A stretch of DNA of 17,921 bases, from positions 1-17,921 of the forward strand of contig UPXV01000043.1 in assembly GCA_900538465.1 (NCBI GenBank), given 5' to 3'. This DNA is from an uncultured Erysipelotrichaceae bacterium (GTDB lineage: Bacteria > Bacillota_I > Bacilli_A > Erysipelotrichales > Coprobacillaceae). Shown here one piece after another: positions 1-6,618 of this stretch. A program made the position numbers and the translations under genes. Position 1 is the first letter of the stretch. Each line of letters opens with the position of its first letter. The notes beneath the pieces are model-generated. The model saw nothing but the letters and a program-made list of their open reading frames with translations, was not told the DNA's origin and made no database searches.

Positions 1-50
1 CCATCAATGACTTTCTCTGTCATTTACCTTGTACGTTATTTATTCTAACA
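1..50. other. AT-rich junction left of the recombinase remnant
   Basis: These bases are AT-rich like the chromosome, while the sequence from about base 50 is GC-rich. Reading frame 1 gives a short coding-like tail ending PSMTFSVIYLVRYLF with a TAA at 46-48. The recombinase frame has a TGA at 8-10. Homologous recombinases normally read roughly F-x-N-x-x-N-x-W-Y-A-K-D-T-S here, and the similarity only becomes clear from W-Y-A-K-D. I infer a deletion or rearrangement joint close to 45-50. An assembly edge is possible because the window starts here. Confidence 0.4.
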
Positions 51-1291
51 TCAAATGGTACGCCAAAGATACAAGCAAGAAAATCCGCGCTGTGATGAAG
101 TCAAAGGGAGAAGCAGGAGAACACCTCTGCACGAACCCGCCCTATGGTTACATGAAAGACCCCGACAACAAGAAACGGTGGATTGTGGACGGAGAAGCCG
201 CCGAGGTAGTCAAGCGGATATTTGCCCTGTGTCTAGACGGTTACGGTCCGTCGCAGATTGCCCGTATTCTGAAAGAGGATAAAGTCATAACGCCGACAAT
301 CCATTTTCAGCAGACAGGCAGAGCGACGCGGAACGCGCCGCCGGACAAGCCGTATAACTGGACGGGAGATACCATAGCCGACATTTTGGAGCGTCCAGAG
401 TATCAGGGGCATACAGTAAACTTCAAGACCTATAAACAGTCCTACAAGAGCAAGAAAGTTTGCTACAATCCAGAGGAAAAATGGCTTGTGTTTGAGAATA
501 CTCACGAAGCAATCATTGACGCTGACACATGGGCGCGGGTGCAGGAATTACGGAAGAACAAACGCCGCCCAACAAGGACAGGCAAGACGAATATGTTCTC
601 CGGCATTGTGCGCTGTGCCGACTGCGGAGAAAAGCTGTATTACTGCACAAGCAAAAACTTTGAAGCGCGGCAAGACCATTTTGTCTGTTCGACTTCAAGG
701 CTCAAAGGGAAAGACGTTTGCTCCACTCATTTTATCCGCGCGGTCATACTGGAACAGGGCGTACTTGCTCACATGAGAATGACGATTGCCTGCGTCGCGA
801 ACCATGAGGAACAATTCCGAAAAGCTATGGGTGCGAAACAGAAAGCCGAAGCAAAGAAAGAACTTGCGGCAAAGCGGCGGCAACTGACGCAAGCGGAACG
901 CCGGATAGAAGAACTTGACCGATTATTCAAGCGTATTTACGAGGACAACGCAAATGGGAAATTATCTGACAGCAGATTTCAAATGCTCTCTGACGATTAC
1001 GAACAGGAGCAGGAAGAACTGCGGGAAAAGCTGTTGCGATTGAACGAAGAAATCAACGAACAGGAAGAACAATCTGAAAACATTGACAGGTTCATCAGCA
1101 AAGTACGGAAATATCTGGACTTGGACGAATTAACGCCCGCTGTCTTAAATGACATGGTAAAGGCGGTGTACGTCCACGCGCCGGACAAGTCAAAGGGATA
1201 TAGGGAACAGCAGATTGACATTTCCTATGACCTTGTTGGAATACTCCCTGCGTCTTTGCTGAATAGCTTGCAAAACGGAGAAACGGCATAG
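29..1291 (+). pseudogene. Large serine recombinase (TnpX/TndX type), 5'-truncated
   Basis: This is the C-terminal part of a large serine site-specific recombinase, the integrase/excisionase of Tn4451/Tn5397-like integrative elements. The linker W-Y-A-K-D-T-S-K-K (residues 10-18) leads into the Recombinase domain (about 20-190). A zinc beta-ribbon follows, with Cys196, Cys199, Cys220 and Cys231. Residues 262-355 form a charged coiled coil, and the C-terminal tail resembles DUF4368. The N-terminal resolvase domain with the catalytic serine (about 130 residues in the family) is absent, and an in-frame TGA lies at 8-10. The listed start is a TTG with no convincing RBS, so it is only the opening of the frame. 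GC content and codon use differ sharply from all other genes here, which marks horizontal origin. Product lacking the catalytic domain cannot recombine DNA. The family call is firm; whether the loss is real or due to the window or assembly edge is less sure. Confidence 0.85.
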
Positions 1292-1311
1292 CCCGAAAGC
1301 TACGCCGTTTC
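1280..1311 (+). terminator. Hairpin at the recombinase 3' end
   Basis: A 12-bp inverted repeat with one mismatch (arms 1281-1292 and 1299-1310, loop about 6 nt) overlaps the TAG stop at 1289-1291. No U tract follows, so it is a poor intrinsic terminator. It may be a transcript-stabilising hairpin or part of the element's end. A second small dyad, GTGCC/GGCAC, lies at 1341-1358. Confidence 0.5.
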
Positions 1312-1336
1312 CCGAAAACATTTCTAATACTGTCTT

Positions 1337-1453
1337 ATGAGTGCCGCCCTAATGGCACCTATCTTTTCAGTGGATGAGTATAAGGAATTTGATCATACGC
1401 AAGTAAGAAAATTAACTTCTGATGAAATTATAAAATATATGAGTGAAAGATAA
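1337..1453 (+). pseudogene. 3' tail of an unidentified chromosomal gene
   Basis: An open frame of 38 codons ends at TAA 1451-1453. The protein ends with D-E-Y-K-E-F-D-H-T-Q-V-R-K-L-T-S-D-E and then a short basic tail. Codon use is AT-rich like the chromosome and looks genuinely coding. The ATG at 1337 has no ribosome binding site, and the frame is closed by a TAA just upstream at 1325-1327. This fits the right-hand end of a gene split when the recombinase-bearing element inserted or was later rearranged. I do not recognise the family. A genuine small ORF is the alternative, but no translation signal supports it. Confidence 0.45.
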
Positions 1454-1475
1454 TTTAAAATGAAAATGTTTTTAA

Positions 1476-1503
1476 TTGTTATAGGATTTATTTAAAATAA
1501 AAT
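1476..1503 (+). promoter_or_regulatory. Possible promoter of the TPR-protein gene
   Basis: TTGTTA (1476-1481) and TAAAAT (1498-1503) are separated by 16 bp, just upstream of the RBS GGAG and the ATG at 1522. The -10 is weak and the region is very AT-rich, so the assignment is tentative. Confidence 0.3.
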
Positions 1504-1521
1504 GGAAATGGAGAAAACGTT

Positions 1522-3030
1522 ATGGATTTAATAGAAAAGTGTGCAATTTGGAATGAAAATGGGGAGTATCAATTGATTGTTGATGCAATTGAGAGTTTAG
1601 AAAAAGAGAAGCTTACAGCAGAACTGATAAGTGAATTGGCTCGGGCTTATAATAATATTGGTAATCTAAAAAATAGTGATGGACAAGAATCAGAAGAATA
1701 TTTCTATAAAGCTATTGAATTATTGAAATCAATAGAGGAAGATCTTGGTTCACAGCATAATTGGAATTTCCGTATTGCATATGCATACTTTCATTTGGAT
1801 CAAGATGTGAAGGCACTTCATCATTTTATGAAAGCTTTAGAATCTCGACCAAATGATCAAGATACCATGAATTTTATAGAGGCCTGTAAGGAAAGCTTAG
1901 CACTACCACGTTTTCAAAAACCATTTGCCAAACGAGTTGCAATATGTTGGGATGTGTTTGAAAGAGAAGAAGCACATTTGCGAGCAATTATAGATGATAA
2001 AAATTATCAAGATTTAATTGCAGAATTTGAAAAAGTTTTATCTGTTGCATTTGATAATGCTTCTTTTGAAGTTGGATTTAATGGGATGAAATATGAATTA
2101 ATCTTAACCCCAGAAGGTGATATTTCTCGTTTATATAAGTATGTTTATTTTAAAAATCATGCCCCTTCTTCGATTCATAAACATTGGAATATACTTGTAG
2201 GAAGGCAAGTAGAGGGCAGTCGAAATGGGAATACACCTAAACTTATGTTAGCTGCTTTTGATCAAAAAGTTTCAGGTGAAGATGTGCAAGTATGGCTGAC
2301 AATGAATGAAAATAAGAAATTTGTATTAGAACTTTATTGTGAAAAACTTGCTTTATTACAAAAAGAAAATGAAAAGGAAGTATGGTGGCTTTTCAATACG
2401 CTTTTGGATCAGGCACTTGGTGAAATCAATGCAATGAGATTGATTGAGAATGTCCAAATACTAAAGCAACCAAAAAATGAAAAGTTTGTTTTATTAAAAG
2501 ATTTAAGAGATGAAATAAGTAACTGTGAAGTCAATTTATCCAATGATCCAGATGAATTTCTTAATGAATATTTGTTTTATTCATTAGAACCCAATAAAGA
2601 TGAAAATGCTGATTTACGATTAGATATTTTTGTGGCAATGACAAGACATGCATATTTAAGTATTGACTATATTGATAATAGTACGTTTTGTGTAGATGAA
2701 TTGCATCGAGATGGTGCAGTTGCAGGATTTTTCTATTTTCCATTATATGTTTTTGCTGGTGAAGATAATTATAATCAAGCTGTGCTTGAATTTAGATATC
2801 ATGTACAAGAAGAAATTGAAAGAGTTATTGGTGATGATGTTGTGAGTGTGATTGGTGGAGCAACAGGTATTTACTATGGATATATAGATTTTATTGCGTG
2901 GGATTTAATGGAGTTGCTTCATAAGGCAGAAGAAGTATTTGAAAAGACTTCTATACCATGGGTATCTTATCATTCGTTTAGACGTGATGGGGAAAGTTTT
3001 TTGATTATGGATCATACTGAAGATAATTAA
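1522..3030 (+). CDS. TPR-repeat protein of unknown function, 502 aa
   Basis: The protein is soluble and acidic, with no signal peptide or membrane segment. Residues about 1-125 read as helical TPR-like pairs: S-E-L-A-R-A-Y-N-N-I-G near 38, F-R-I-A-Y-A-Y-F-H-L-D near 83, and A-L-H-H-F-M-K-A-L-E-S-R-P-N near 97. The rest (about 130-502) is a mixed alpha/beta region. It includes E-V-G-F-N-G-M-K-Y-E-L-I-L-T-P-E-G-D near 185 and H-W-N-I-L-V-G-R-Q near 222. From memory this layout matches uncharacterised TPR proteins common in gut Clostridia and Lachnospiraceae; no function is established that I know of. A GGAG about 9 nt upstream supports the ATG. It is transcribed alone and followed by a terminator. 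It starts right after the mobile-element remnant, so it could be cargo or flanking chromosome. Its AT-rich codon use favours chromosome. Confidence 0.8.
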   Translation: MDLIEKCAIWNENGEYQLIVDAIESLEKEKLTAELISELARAYNNIGNLKNSDGQESEEYFYKAIELLKSIEEDLGSQHNWNFRIAYAYFHLDQDVKALHHFMKALESRPNDQDTMNFIEACKESLALPRFQKPFAKRVAICWDVFEREEAHLRAIIDDKNYQDLIAEFEKVLSVAFDNASFEVGFNGMKYELILTPEGDISRLYKYVYFKNHAPSSIHKHWNILVGRQVEGSRNGNTPKLMLAAFDQKVSGEDVQVWLTMNENKKFVLELYCEKLALLQKENEKEVWWLFNTLLDQALGEINAMRLIENVQILKQPKNEKFVLLKDLRDEISNCEVNLSNDPDEFLNEYLFYSLEPNKDENADLRLDIFVAMTRHAYLSIDYIDNSTFCVDELHRDGAVAGFFYFPLYVFAGEDNYNQAVLEFRYHVQEEIERVIGDDVVSVIGGATGIYYGYIDFIAWDLMELLHKAEEVFEKTSIPWVSYHSFRRDGESFLIMDHTEDN

Positions 3031-3068
3031 TGATATAAGGTTTTGTTTTAGATGAGATGATTTTTAAA

Positions 3069-3099
3069 TAACTACACCTTTTTAGATGTGGTTATTTTT
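3069..3099 (+). terminator. Terminator after the TPR gene
   Basis: The stem TAACTACA (3069-3076) pairs with TGTGGTTA (3087-3094) with one G-U pair, and TTTTT follows at 3095-3099. Confidence 0.75.
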
Positions 3100-3149
3100 C
3101 ATAATATAAATGAAAATTAATGGGAAAGATTCGTTTATTTATAATAAAA

Positions 3150-3164
3150 TGGAATAAATTCCAA
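3150..3164 (+). promoter_or_regulatory. Palindromic operator 1 of the carbohydrate operon
   Basis: TGGAATAAATTCCAA contains the inverted repeat TGGAAT-AA-ATTCCA. It ends 7 bp before the -35 of the esterase promoter. The identical 15 bp recurs at 4114-4128 before the PTS gene. Position and exact recurrence argue for a transcription-factor site. The shape resembles sites of RpiR- or GntR-type sugar regulators, but no such regulator is encoded in this window. Confidence 0.7.
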
Positions 3165-3171
3165 AAATAAC

Positions 3172-3200
3172 TTGCAAAACGGAAAATAGTATATTATACT
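3172..3200 (+). promoter_or_regulatory. Promoter of the esterase operon
   Basis: TTGCAA (3172-3177), a 17-bp spacer and TATACT (3195-3200) match a sigma-A promoter. The RBS GAGGTGAG (3209-3216) and the ATG at 3220 follow directly, leaving a very short leader. Confidence 0.75.
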
Positions 3201-3219
3201 GTATTTGTGAGGTGAGAAG

Positions 3220-4077
3220 ATGAGAGAAAGAAAACAGATAGATATTAATCTTTATCATGCTGATTTTGATGTTCAATACAGTCCAGTTTCTAAAACTTGT
3301 ACAATGGATATCTTTTTACCAGAGGGAAAAGGACCGTTTCCAGTAATTGTTTCTATTCATGGAGGTGCATTTAAAAAGTGTGATAAGCGTGATGAAGAAA
3401 TGATTATGGATATGTTGCATGGACTTGATAAAGGTTATGCAGCAATTGGTGTGAATTATCGTTTAAGTGGTGAAACACAGTTCCCAGAACCAGTTAAAGA
3501 TATTAAACAAGCTATTTGATTTATTAAAGACAATGTACAAAAATATCATTTGAATGCTGATAAGATTGTTGTTTGGGGAGGAAGTGCTGGTGGATATTTG
3601 ACATTGATGGCGGGATTGATTGATAAGTATGAAGAATTTGATGATGATTATTCATCAAACACAAATACTAAGATTCAAGGATTAGTTGCTTGGGGTCCAC
3701 CAGTTAATTTTAGTAACATGGATCAACAACTCAAAATATCAGGGTTATTAAAGAAATATCTAGACCATGATGATTCGTTGTCACCAAAATCATTGTTTAT
3801 AGGTGGTCCTATTTTAGAAAATAGTGACTTAGTTCAAAGAGCCAATCCAGAAAATTATTTACACAAAGATATTTGTCCAATGCTGATACAACATGGTGAA
3901 GCAGATGATATTGTGCCTTATCAACAATCATTAGTTTTTGTTGATAAAGCCAAAACAATTTGTAAACAACAAATTTATTATGAAATATTAGAAGGAGCTC
4001 AACATTGGGATCCATTATTTAGTACACCAGATAATTTAACAAAAGTTTATTGTTTTATAGAAAAATGTTTTGAGTAA
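3220..4077 (+). pseudogene. Alpha/beta-hydrolase esterase interrupted by one TGA
   Basis: Read through the TGA at 3517-3519 (codon 100), this is a 285-residue alpha/beta-hydrolase of the BD-FAE / acetyl-esterase type. The frame is otherwise intact. The oxyanion motif H-G-G is at 47-49 and the nucleophile elbow G-G-S-A-G-G places Ser122. The acid is in G-E-A-D-D-I-V-P (Asp229) and the histidine in G-A-Q-H-W-D (His262). There is no signal peptide, so it would act in the cytoplasm, probably removing acyl groups from imported sugars. Homologs usually have Arg or another residue at the stop position (D-I-K-Q-A-I-[stop]-F-I-K), so CGA or TGG to TGA is the simplest lesion. The N-terminal piece lacks Ser, Asp and His and cannot be active alone. 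It is first in the operon with the PTS and ChbG genes. Sequencing error or readthrough are alternatives. Confidence 0.8.
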
Positions 4078-4098
4078 TGCCAATGAAAGTTGGTATTA
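4075..4098 (+). repeat. Intercistronic hairpin after the esterase gene
   Basis: TAATGCCAA (4075-4083) pairs with TTGGTATTA (4090-4098) with one G-U pair and a 6-nt loop. The stem begins at the esterase stop codon. No proper U tract follows, so it may be a weak terminator, an RNA processing site or an mRNA stabiliser. Confidence 0.55.
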
Positions 4099-4111
4099 AA
4101 ATTTGGTTTAA

Positions 4112-4129
4112 ATTGGAATAAATTCCAAT
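4112..4129 (+). promoter_or_regulatory. Palindromic operator 2, before the PTS gene
   Basis: ATTGGAATAAATTCCAAT is an inverted repeat with 8-bp arms around AA. It shares 15 identical bases with operator 1 (3150-3164). It lies about 40 bp before the EIIC start codon. I see no convincing -35/-10 pair beside it, so it could be a roadblock site, a partner for looping with operator 1, or the operator of a weak internal promoter. Confidence 0.7.
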
Positions 4130-4168
4130 ATTAAATAAAAAAAAGGAAAGAATAAAGAGAGGAAGAAA

Positions 4169-5455
4169 ATGGAAGCTTTAACAAATGTTTTAGAAAAGTT
4201 TTTGATGCCTATTTCAACTTGGGTATCTAACAACAAATCATTGCAAGCAATCTCAAAAGGATTTATGCGAGTTTTACCAGTAACAATTTTAAGCTCATTA
4301 TTTTATTTAATTGCAAACTTTCCAATTCCAACATGAACAGATTGGTTGACAAGTTCAGGAGTAGGAAATTATATCTTAATTCCTTACAATGTGACAATGG
4401 GATTATTTGCATTATATGCAGCTTTTGCAGTTGCTTATAGTTATGCACAAAATGAAAAGTGTGATGCCTTATCTACTGGTATTATTTCTTTAATTTGTTT
4501 CTTGGTTTTAACACCCTATGCAACTGATGTTAAAGGTGCCTTATTTGCTGAAGGGGACTTAGCTTATAGCTTTGGTTGGTTAGGATGTAAAGGTTTATTT
4601 GTGGCTATGCTGGTTGCTGTATTGGTAGCAAAAGTTTATTGTTTATTTGAGAAAAAGGGATGGACAATTCATATGCCAGAGGGTGTTCCACCATATGTTG
4701 AACAATCATTTGCCTCATTAATTCCAGGATTTATTTGTGCAGGTGTTTGTGGCATAATTGCTTATGCGTTTAGTTTAACATCTTTTGGTAATATTCATGA
4801 ATTAATTTACCATTATTTACAAATCCCATTAACATCTTTAGGAGGTTCTATTTGGGGATATTTAATTGCAACTGTATTGATTCAATTATTATGGTGGTTT
4901 GGTATTCATGGATTTAATGTTGTTATGGGGGTAATGATGCCAATCTTCTTAGGAATTGATATGGCGAGATTGGCTGGTGAAACAACGAATCCAATTGGGA
5001 TGAGTTTAATGACTGTTGTTGGTCAATCAACGATTTGTTGCTGTATTGTGATGTTGTTTTTCTGTAAATCAAAACAATTAAGACAAATAGGAAAGATTGC
5101 AACTCCAGCAGCTATCTTCAATATTGGAGAACCAATTGTTTTTGGAGTTCCTAATGTTTTGAATCCTTACATGTTTATTCCAACTGTTTTATTGGTACCA
5201 ATTGTGACAAACTTATTCTTCTATTTAGGATTTGTAAGTGGAATTGTCACACCATTATCAGGGGCACAAGTCTCTATGCAAGTGCCAGTTGTACTTTATG
5301 GATTGGTTCAAGGAAATTGGATGGTTGCATTATGGCAAGCTCTAGCAATTCCTTTGGGTGTTGTTTTATTCTTACCATTCTATAAAATGTATGATAAAAC
5401 ATTAGTCGAAAAGGAAAAAGAATTAGAAGTACAAAAGGCACAAGACAATGTCTAA
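4169..5455 (+). pseudogene. PTS EIIC, lactose/cellobiose family, interrupted by one TGA
   Basis: Read from ATG 4169 (RBS GAGAGGAAG) through a TGA at 4334-4336 (codon 56), this is a 428-residue EIIC permease of the Lac/cellobiose PTS family (CelB/ChbC/LicC-like). It would carry a disaccharide across the membrane while it is phosphorylated. N-terminal features include L-E-K-F-L-M-P-I near 8 and G-F-M-R-V-L-P-V-T-I near 31. Family signatures W-W-F-G-I-H-G-F-N, N-I-G-E-P-I-V-F-G-V-P-N and the C-terminal helices are present. The stop falls in F-P-I-P-T-[stop]-T-D-W-L, a position where relatives often have Trp, so TGG to TGA is likely. Restart at TTG 4346 would lose the first membrane segment. No EIIA or EIIB gene lies in the window. 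The 3' end overlaps the ChbG gene by 8 nt. Confidence 0.83.
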
Positions 5456-6176
5456 AAGATTAATATTAAATGCTGATGATTTTGGTTTAACATCAGGGGT
5501 AAATTATGGTATCTTGCATGCGTATTTAAATCAATCAATTTCTTCAATCAGTTTAATGATCAATGCTTCTCAAACCTTAGAAGCAATTGATATGATGCAA
5601 AGATATCAAATGACTTGTGTAGGTATTCATATCAATATCACTTTAGGAAAGCCAGTATCAAATCCATGTGACGTTCCTTCCTTAATCGATGAAACAGGAT
5701 GCTTTCATAAAGCAGATTGGTGGTTTACTCATCAAGTTGATGTTCATGAATTGATTCTAGAGTTTGATAATCAGATTGCATTATTTGAAAAACTTACAGG
5801 ACAAAAACCAAATCATATCAATTATCATCATCGTTATGATTTCTATCAACATTATCCACATCTTTTTCAACACTTATGCGAGACATATCAATTACCAATG
5901 CGACTAGAAAGAGATGAGCAAGGATATGGTTATGAATATGCAGTTAATCAAAGTTATTTTATGCAATCACATGATAGAGTAGAAGATTATTTAACCGCAG
6001 ATCTAGTTGAAATGCCATGTCATGTTGGCTTTGTAGATCATGAAATTATGGAAATTAGCAGTATGAATATGCAAAGAATGGAAGATAGTTATCTTGTCAA
6101 TTCAAAAGAATTTAAAAATAAATATCAATCTTTAGGCTATCAATTGGTTGGGTGGAATGATGTCTTAAAGAAATAG
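5448..6176 (+). CDS. chbG: ChbG/YdjC-family carbohydrate deacetylase
   Basis: This 242-residue protein of the YdjC/ChbG family removes acetyl groups from N-acetylated oligosaccharides such as chitobiose or its 6-phosphate, using a divalent metal. The signature L-N-A-D-D-F-G gives Asp10/Asp11. Candidate metal histidines are His61 in G-I-H-I-N and His127/His128 in I-N-Y-H-H-R-Y. Length fits the family (about 240-250). The ATG overlaps the end of the PTS EIIC gene, so the two are translationally coupled. There is no signal peptide, which fits action on the phosphorylated sugar in the cytoplasm. It is the last gene of the operon and a terminator follows. It is intact although both upstream genes carry stops. 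Exact substrate cannot be read from the sequence; the symbol reflects the family. Confidence 0.85.
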   Translation: MSKRLILNADDFGLTSGVNYGILHAYLNQSISSISLMINASQTLEAIDMMQRYQMTCVGIHINITLGKPVSNPCDVPSLIDETGCFHKADWWFTHQVDVHELILEFDNQIALFEKLTGQKPNHINYHHRYDFYQHYPHLFQHLCETYQLPMRLERDEQGYGYEYAVNQSYFMQSHDRVEDYLTADLVEMPCHVGFVDHEIMEISSMNMQRMEDSYLVNSKEFKNKYQSLGYQLVGWNDVLKK

Positions 6177-6200
6177 GGTCGAGAATATGTCGGCCTTTTT
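6177..6200 (+). terminator. Terminator of the esterase-PTS-chbG operon
   Basis: GGTCGA (6177-6182) pairs with TCGGCC (6190-6195) with one G-U pair and a 7-nt loop, followed by TTTTT at 6196-6200. It starts 1 base after the chbG stop. Confidence 0.75.
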
Positions 6201-6206
6201 CTTTTG

Positions 6207-6235
6207 CTGACAATTGTTTTTAGAAAATGTATAAT
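6207..6235 (+). promoter_or_regulatory. Promoter of the MazG-like gene
   Basis: CTGACA (6207-6212), a 17-bp spacer and TATAAT (6230-6235) form a strong sigma-A promoter. The RBS AAAGGAGG and the ATG at 6254 follow within 20 bp. Confidence 0.8.
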
Positions 6236-6253
6236 GGATAAAAGGAGGATATT

Positions 6254-6580
6254 ATGTCTCATTTTGATTTTGAAAAGATGCAAAGCATACAAAAAGAATT
6301 ACAAGAAAAATACAAAGAAAAATGGACTCCAATGGAACCTCAATATGCGAAAGATAAGCTTTTATATATGTTTATTGAAGCAGGAGAGATGGCTGATATT
6401 ATTAAAAAACAAGGTGATGAATCAATCATGCAAGATATGCAGGTTAGAGAACATTTTATTGAAGAAATATGTGATACATTGATGTATTTGAATGATGTGA
6501 TGCTTTGTTATGAAATATCACCAGAAGAATTGGAAGAAGTCTATTTAAAGAAACATGAAAAGAATATGAAACGTTGGTAA
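6254..6580 (+). CDS. MazG-like nucleotide pyrophosphohydrolase
   Basis: This small 108-residue all-alpha protein resembles the MazG/dUTPase superfamily, which hydrolyses NTPs or dNTPs to the monophosphate and pyrophosphate, usually as house-cleaning. The two metal-binding motifs are visible: E-A-G-E (Glu42, Glu45) and E-I-C-D (Glu71, Asp74), followed by L-M-Y-L-N-D. Single-domain members are typically about 95-120 residues, so this is full length. The RBS AAAGGAGG is 5-6 nt before ATG. It has its own promoter and terminator, so it is a monocistronic unit between the sugar operon and the MATE gene. Substrate cannot be read from the sequence. A phosphoribosyl-ATP pyrophosphatase-like role is an alternative, but no histidine genes are nearby. 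Confidence 0.8.
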   Translation: MSHFDFEKMQSIQKELQEKYKEKWTPMEPQYAKDKLLYMFIEAGEMADIIKKQGDESIMQDMQVREHFIEEICDTLMYLNDVMLCYEISPEELEEVYLKKHEKNMKRW

Positions 6581-6586
6581 AAGAAA

Positions 6587-6618
6587 GGAGAACTCAATTT
6601 TGAGTCCTCCATTTTTTT
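6587..6618 (+). terminator. Terminator between the MazG-like and MATE genes
   Basis: GGAGAACTCA (6587-6596) pairs with TGAGTCCTCC (6601-6610) with one mismatch, and seven T follow at 6612-6618. The stop codon of the convergent MATE gene lies inside the stem, so the hairpin sits at both 3' ends. Confidence 0.75.

Noticed and set aside
1281..1310. Intrinsic terminator or element end repeat (firm call)
   Set aside because: The hairpin is clear but has no U tract, and no matching copy can be sought at the other end of the element, so it is only listed as a hairpin with modest confidence.
3517..4336. Genome-wide reassignment of TGA to Trp
   Set aside because: TGA is the natural stop of the MATE gene (inside its terminator), of merR and of the 88-aa gene, and all other Trp codons seen are TGG. 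Two isolated nonsense changes are simpler.
5448..6176. Polysaccharide deacetylase of the NodB type for the 5448 gene
   Set aside because: The N-A-D-D-F-G start and overall order fit ChbG/YdjC rather than the NodB motif set.
6204..6482. 92-codon ORF overlapping the MazG-like gene
   Set aside because: It starts inside the promoter of the MazG-like gene and is a frame shadow of that gene, which has both conserved metal motifs and a good RBS.
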